A stretch of DNA of 37,501 bases. Source: Magnetococcales bacterium (GTDB lineage: Bacteria; Pseudomonadota; Magnetococcia; Magnetococcales; JADGAP01). Both the position numbers and the translations under genes were made by a program. A model generated the notes under the pieces. That model was not told the DNA's origin. It did no database searches and saw nothing but the letters and a program-made list of their open reading frames with translations. This document shows, in pieces, positions 33,895 through 37,501 of the stretch; position 1 is the stretch's first letter; each line of letters begins with the position of its first letter. The stretch spans positions 1 to 37,501 of the forward strand of contig JADGAP010000013.1 of the NCBI GenBank assembly GCA_015231965.1. Reading direction: 5' to 3'.

Positions 33895-33987
33895 GGATCA
33901 CTCTCCTGAATCAAGGGGTCGGATGGATCATGAGAAACGGCGTCGCAGGCGCATCCCGCGTTTCGCCGCGAAATTATCCCGAGGGGA

Positions 33988-34584
33988 TCACTTGGCGGCC
34001 TTGGTGCCGAACGCCTGGGCCGCCTTGACCCGCCCCTTGAGCGCCTCGATCACCTGGGCCTCGGTGTGGGGCTTGTAGTTGGGCAGCGGGCTGGGATCCG
34101 GTTCGATGGGCATCAGCCAATCCACGCCATGGGCCCCATGGAGCCAGAGGGCGGTGAAATAGAGGGCCGGAACCAGGAGAAAACGCACCTCGTAGGGTTG
34201 GTCGGCGGTCTCCTTGAGATCGGCGGCGACTTTCAACCCCTTGGCCATTCCCACCATCACCTCTCCGCGATGGGAGGCGATGACCCGCTCTCCGGCGGAC
34301 TCCTGGGCCAGCACCATTTCGGCCGTGGGTTGATTTCCCAGCATCACTAGGTAGCGCCAGTGACCGGGCTTGGCGGCGGCGAGCAGTTTGCCCTTGGCCA
34401 GATCCTCCAGCCCCACGGCGTACTCCTGCCAGCCCTGGCTCAGGGAGATTTGGGGCGGCGTCGCGCCCCCGGCGGAGGCGCTTCGCACGGCCTCGGTCAC
34501 AAAGTAGTTGGGGGTGTCGCCCAGATGATCGGAGATCACCTTCGTCGCCGTCTTCGGCGCCTTGGGGGAAAATTGAATCGGCAT
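33988..34584 (-). CDS. Unrecognised 198-residue protein
   Basis: I do not recognise this protein. It lacks a signal peptide and obvious membrane segments, although FLLVPALYFTALWLHG (about 135-150) is hydrophobic. The N-terminus is Ala/Thr-rich and the C-terminus ends with basic, Ala-rich helices. GGAAGGTG precedes the ATG. It begins 16 bp after the stop of the papain-like gene and is followed after 93 bp by the lectin-like gene, so the three probably form one operon. It may be a partner or chaperone of either, which is inference from position only. Confidence 0.65.
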   Translation of the reverse strand: MPIQFSPKAPKTATKVISDHLGDTPNYFVTEAVRSASAGGATPPQISLSQGWQEYAVGLEDLAKGKLLAAAKPGHWRYLVMLGNQPTAEMVLAQESAGERVIASHRGEVMVGMAKGLKVAADLKETADQPYEVRFLLVPALYFTALWLHGAHGVDWLMPIEPDPSPLPNYKPHTEAQVIEALKGRVKAAQAFGTKAAK

Positions 34585-34600
34585 GGTTCACCTTCCCAAA

Positions 34601-35188
34601 TCAGTTGGGTTTCGTCAGATAGGTGCCGTTCCAGGTTCCGCCGCTTTGGTAATTGGCGGCGAAATCTCTGTAGAGCATGATGGTTTCGCCGAAGATCGGA
34701 TCCTGGATGACGATGGTGACCACCGAACTCAAGATGGCGCAGTACTTGTAGCCGGTGATGGCCATGAAGTGGGCGCCGCCGCCGTTCCACTCCACCCGCA
34801 CCCCCACCGGGCGGCCCATGTTGATCTGGTCCGCCAGGGCTTGCGTGGTGGCGGTTCCGCTGGACACGGACTTGAAGGATTTGGTGTAGGTCAGCGCCTT
34901 GTCGAGATAGCCGTAAACGTTGCAGGCGGCGGGGGTGGGGGCGTTGCAGCAGTTCACGCCGGCCAGCTTCAGGCAGCCGTTGGCGGTGTCGCACTGGGTC
35001 CATTGCCCGGTCTGGAAAAACAGCCCGACGCTGGTTCCCACCGCCGACCAGCACCAGTTGGTTTGGGTCTGCCTTTGCATCACCAGCGGCAGATAGTGCA
35101 GCACGGTGTGGTTGCAGATGAGCTTCAACTTGGGAATTTTGAGGATCTTGGGGTCAACAAATCGGTAGAGAGGTGTCAAATCTGGCAT
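34601..35188 (-). CDS. Papain-like (C39-type) cysteine protease
   Basis: This 195-residue protein has the papain-like triad. Q40 (oxyanion) and nucleophile C46 are in MQRQTQTNWCWSAVGTSVG, H140 in GGGAHFMAITGY, and D163 in VIQDPIFGETI. The six-residue spacing from Gln to Cys matches papain. Several further cysteines (C56-region excluded; C66, C72, C80, C81, C89) suggest disulphides and an extracytoplasmic place of action, but no signal peptide is present. AAAGGA lies before the ATG at 35188; an upstream in-frame start at 35230 lacks a site. It is the first gene of the three-gene cluster. Proteases of this type occur as secreted enzymes and as toxins or effectors; which one applies is open. Confidence 0.72.
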   Translation of the reverse strand: MPDLTPLYRFVDPKILKIPKLKLICNHTVLHYLPLVMQRQTQTNWCWSAVGTSVGLFFQTGQWTQCDTANGCLKLAGVNCCNAPTPAACNVYGYLDKALTYTKSFKSVSSGTATTQALADQINMGRPVGVRVEWNGGGAHFMAITGYKYCAILSSVVTIVIQDPIFGETIMLYRDFAANYQSGGTWNGTYLTKPN

Positions 35189-35593
35189 GGATCGGTCCTT
35201 TCGCAAGAGAATGTTGAAGTAAAGCGGCATCCCTCCCCCCGGGGGCCGAGGGGGTCCGCGGCCTTGTGGGAAGTCGTTTCCAAAAGATGAAAGGCATTCT
35301 GCAAGAGTTGATCAACGGTCATTCGATAATGCGTTTTTCGAGGTTCATTAAATTACCGTATACGCCTGGAGTTTATCTAAATTATCAAATAACTACAATA
35401 TTTTACATGGACTGTCCTGTTGTATTTGCTCCTCATTCAAGCATAGCTAAAAAAACCACGAAGTCTACGCAAAATTCTCTGCATATTAAACTATAAGTAT
35501 ACAGACCGCTCGCCCGGAGGGGCGGCGGCGCGGAGAAGAAAAGATATCACGGCAGGGGTGTTTTCCGGCGAGGAGGTTTCCAGGGAGGGGGGG
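35189..35593. other. AT-rich spacer upstream of the protease cluster
   Basis: Positions about 35281-35505 are strikingly AT-rich compared with both sides and contain no supported gene. A promoter for the minus-strand cluster is expected here, but many AT-rich candidates compete. Downstream of ruvA no clear terminator is seen. Confidence 0.45.
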
Positions 35594-36214
35594 CTATCCG
35601 TTGGAGAGGGCCTTGAGGGCCAGCCGCAACCCTTCGGCGGCGTCGGCGGCGCCCAGGGCCAGGGCCTGACGCACCGCCTGCTCGGCCTGGGGACGACGAT
35701 AGCCCAGGTTGACCAACGCCCCGATCAACTCCTCCCGCAGCGACGCGGCGGGGGGGGCGGGAGGGGCTCCAGAGCCCGTCGTCATCGCCGTGACGCCCGC
35801 CGACAGCCCCAGGGCGTTGACCTTCTCCTTGAGTTCCAGGGCCAGGCGTTGCGCCAGGCGACGGCCCACCCCGGGAATGCGGGAGAGGCGGGTGAGGTCG
35901 TCCCGGGCGATGGCGTCGGCGAGTTCGGCGGGACGGAGGGTGGAGAGGGAGGCCAGGGCCAGCTTCATGCCGATGCCGGTGACGCTGGTGAGCATGAGAA
36001 AGGCGGCCTTTTCGTCGGTGGTGGCGAAGCCGTAAAGCTGCAACACGTCCTCGCGCAAATAGGTGACGATGAGCAGGCGGGCGTTCTCCCCCGGCGCGGG
36101 CAGGGCCTCGTAGGTGGAGAGGGGGATGAAGACCTCGTACCCCACCCCGCCCACGTCGAGGATGACCCCTTCGGGATGTTTTTCCGCCACCGCGCCCCGC
36201 AGCATGGCGATCAT
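35594..36214 (-). CDS. ruvA: Holliday junction branch-migration protein RuvA
   Basis: RuvA binds four-way DNA junctions and loads the RuvB motor during recombinational repair. The 206-residue product has the OB-fold domain (MIAMLRGAVAEKHPEGVILD, GVGYEVFIPL), two helix-hairpin-helix motifs (LTSVTGIGMKLALASL; LSRIPGVGRRLAQRLALELK), a variable Pro/Ala-rich linker and the C-terminal RuvB-binding domain (ELIGALVNLGYRRPQAEQAV). It overlaps ruvC by 4 bp, indicating translational coupling. ruvB, which usually follows, is not present downstream: a 400-bp spacer and an unrelated cluster come next. Confidence 0.95.
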   Translation of the reverse strand: MIAMLRGAVAEKHPEGVILDVGGVGYEVFIPLSTYEALPAPGENARLLIVTYLREDVLQLYGFATTDEKAAFLMLTSVTGIGMKLALASLSTLRPAELADAIARDDLTRLSRIPGVGRRLAQRLALELKEKVNALGLSAGVTAMTTGSGAPPAPPAASLREELIGALVNLGYRRPQAEQAVRQALALGAADAAEGLRLALKALSNG

Positions 36215-36798
36215 CTTGCGGCTTCCTTCGCGCTCACGGCGGGGGGCGACCAGTCCCGCCAGGATTTGGCCCCGCCCAGGGGTTGCGCCGCCGCCGGGTT
36301 GAGGTGATTGAGATGGCAGAGGGCCACAGCCAGGGCGTCGGCGGCGTCCTGGGGGGGGGCCTTGTCCAGGGCGAGGAGCATGCGGATCATCTCCTGCACC
36401 TGGGCCTTTTCCGCCTTGCCGTAGCCCACCACGGCCTTTTTGACCTGCATGGCGGTGTATTCCGCCACCGCCAGCCCGCCATGGCTCAGGGCGGCGATGG
36501 CCGCGCCCCGGGCCTGCCCCAGCTTGAGGGCGCTGGAGACGTTGCTGGAGACGAACACCTCCTCCACCGCCGCCAGATGGGGTTGGAACTGGGCGATGGC
36601 GGCGGCGAGTTCTGTGAAGATGCGGGCCAGGCGTTGGGGCATGTCGTCCCCCTCCTTGGCCCGGATGCAGCCTCCGGCGATGCGACGCAACGTCTCGCCT
36701 TGGCGTTCCACCACGCCCCAGCCGGTGGTCACGCTGCCCGGGTCGACGCCCAGCACCCGCAGGGGCGGGCTTTTGGAAGGGGGGGCGGCGGGGGTCAT
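36211..36798 (-). CDS. ruvC: Holliday junction resolvase RuvC
   Basis: RuvC cuts Holliday junctions symmetrically. The 195-residue product has the four acidic catalytic residues: D19 (VLGVDPGSVTTGWG), E79 (LAAVEEVFVSSN), D151 and D154 (PPQDAADALAVALCH). The segment SALKLGQARGAAIAAL is typical. An N-terminal extension of about 10 residues and a C-terminal one of about 25 go beyond the core. It overlaps mobB upstream and ruvA downstream by 4 bp each (ATGA type), so the three genes are one operon. Confidence 0.95.
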   Translation of the reverse strand: MTPAAPPSKSPPLRVLGVDPGSVTTGWGVVERQGETLRRIAGGCIRAKEGDDMPQRLARIFTELAAAIAQFQPHLAAVEEVFVSSNVSSALKLGQARGAAIAALSHGGLAVAEYTAMQVKKAVVGYGKAEKAQVQEMIRMLLALDKAPPQDAADALAVALCHLNHLNPAAAQPLGGAKSWRDWSPPAVSAKEAAR

Positions 36799-37289
36799 GG
36801 CATCAATCCCAGATGGCGCAGGATGAAATCCCCCACGGCGGCGGGATCGTTCAGGGGGAGGCGGGGGAGGTCGGTTTCCAGGGCGGGGTCGTCGGTGGCC
36901 ACGGCGACGAGGCCGGAGATGAGGCGCGGTTCGCCCCGGGGCGGGCTCTCCCGGCGGTGGATGGCGATGCGGGGAAAGGGGCCGTCGGCGTAGCCTTCCA
37001 CCAGGATCAGGTCGTGGTCCTGGAGCAGGGCCAGGAGTTCGGGCCAGGGGGGGGGCTCCCGCTCCTGGATCAGGAACCAGCGTCCGGGGCCGGCGAAGAG
37101 GACGGTTTCAGCCCCGGCTTGGCGGAAGCGGTGGGAGTCCTTGCCGGGAATGTCCGGTTCGGCGGGGTGGTGGCCGTGTTTGAGGGCGGCGATGCGCAGG
37201 CCGCGTCCCTTGAGGTCGGCGATCACCCGTTCCATCAGCGTGGTTTTGCCCGAGCCGCTGGGGGCGGCGAAGCCCATGACCGGGATCAT
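36795..37289 (-). CDS. mobB: Molybdopterin-guanine dinucleotide biosynthesis protein MobB
   Basis: MobB is a GTP-binding accessory protein that helps make bis-molybdopterin guanine dinucleotide for molybdoenzymes. The 164-residue product has an N-terminal P-loop (GFAAPSGSGKTTLMERV), the conserved LRIAALKHGHH, the KDSHRFRQAGAETVLF segment and LILVEGYADGPFPRIAIHR. A GGAACTCC-complementary site (GGAGTTCC region on the plus strand side, read AAGGAACTCC on the minus strand) precedes the ATG. It is coupled to ruvC by a 4-bp overlap, an unusual partner for a cofactor gene. A molybdoenzyme is not in the window. Confidence 0.9.
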   Translation of the reverse strand: MIPVMGFAAPSGSGKTTLMERVIADLKGRGLRIAALKHGHHPAEPDIPGKDSHRFRQAGAETVLFAGPGRWFLIQEREPPPWPELLALLQDHDLILVEGYADGPFPRIAIHRRESPPRGEPRLISGLVAVATDDPALETDLPRLPLNDPAAVGDFILRHLGLMP

Positions 37290-37339
37290 GAAAGGAGTTC
37301 CTTAGCTGAACGTTGATGCTGTGATGATTGAGAATCCAG

Positions 37340-37418
37340 AGCCTGCCCCAGCGAAGGCGGGGGGGGAGCCCAACGGTTTTGACTTTCGCTTTTGACTGTT
37401 GCTTTTCGGCGCGCCTTT
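37340..37418 (-). repeat. Structured repeat family A, partial copy 5
   Basis: On the minus strand this reads AAGGCGCGCCGAAAAGCAAC, GTCAAAAGCGAAAGTCAAAA, CCGTTGGGCTCC and a CCCCCGCC-TTC-GCTGGGG hairpin. That is the middle and right part of family A. The first hairpins are absent, replaced by a family B end. Confidence 0.65.
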
Positions 37419-37501
37419 ATAGCAATTTCATTTTAAAATTGCACACATCGTCAAGCGGTGCCTGGGTTATGCAACCAACTCCCCAACCACGAAAACGTCA
37501 T
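37417..37501 (+). repeat. MITE-like repeat family B, left arm at the window edge
   Basis: TTATAGCAATTTCATTTTAA, AATTGCACACATCGTCAAGC, GCCTGGGTTATGCAACCAAC and ACGAAAACGTCAT follow the order of the arms at 21.05 and 23.57 kb. The rest lies outside the window. Confidence 0.65.

Overview
The window looks like chromosomal DNA of a GC-rich Pseudomonadota bacterium. The evidence is polyhydroxybutyrate genes, an outer-membrane porin, a lipoprotein, soxYZ, a NapC/NirT-type multihaem cytochrome, hemB and ruvAC. Magnetococcia or another deep-branching alphaproteobacterium-like lineage would fit, but no 16S or strict lineage marker is present, so the assignment is open. Most genes are ordinary and separated by repeat-rich spacers. 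Long antisense frames are common because of the base composition and were treated as shadows.

Layout. 0.2-3.4 kb: hybrid histidine kinase with a haem-binding sensor domain. 3.5-4.2 kb: hairpin repeats. 4.3-6.3 kb: phaA-phaB. 6.8-7.5 kb: a YbjN-like gene and tRNA-Val(GAC). 7.67-12.73 kb: a visibly AT-richer, tightly packed four-gene cassette (C5 cytosine methyltransferase, HD-domain phosphohydrolase, ORC/AAA-like ATPase, unrecognised Rossmann-like protein). 12.9-14.0 kb: a repeat and a decayed IS3-family element. 14.1-18.3 kb: porin, parB and a GT4 glycosyltransferase. 18.4-25.4 kb: small genes (VOC protein, GT2 and TPR-glycosyltransferases, a lipoprotein) among repeat and MITE-like elements. 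25.8-31.1 kb: a SulP transporter with a SWIM-like tail, a NapC-type cytochrome, soxYZ and hemB. 31.5-35.2 kb: PP2C phosphatase, FHA-cyclase, then a divergent cluster of LecB-like protein, unknown protein and papain-like protease. 35.6-37.3 kb: mobB-ruvC-ruvA.

The strongest candidate for an undescribed system is the 7.67-12.73 kb cassette. Its genes overlap or nearly touch, it sits just downstream of a tRNA gene, it has a composition unlike its surroundings, and it combines a DNA modifier, a nucleotide or nucleic-acid hydrolase, a switch ATPase and an unassigned alpha/beta protein. That is the architecture of a bacterial conflict (anti-phage) system; the function is inference.

Other points of interest are a repeat family built from consecutive hairpins whose stems change by compensatory substitutions, a MITE-like inverted element that recurs next to it, a SulP-STAS-SWIM fusion, a CX3CH haem site in a NapC-like protein, and the lectin-like/protease cluster.
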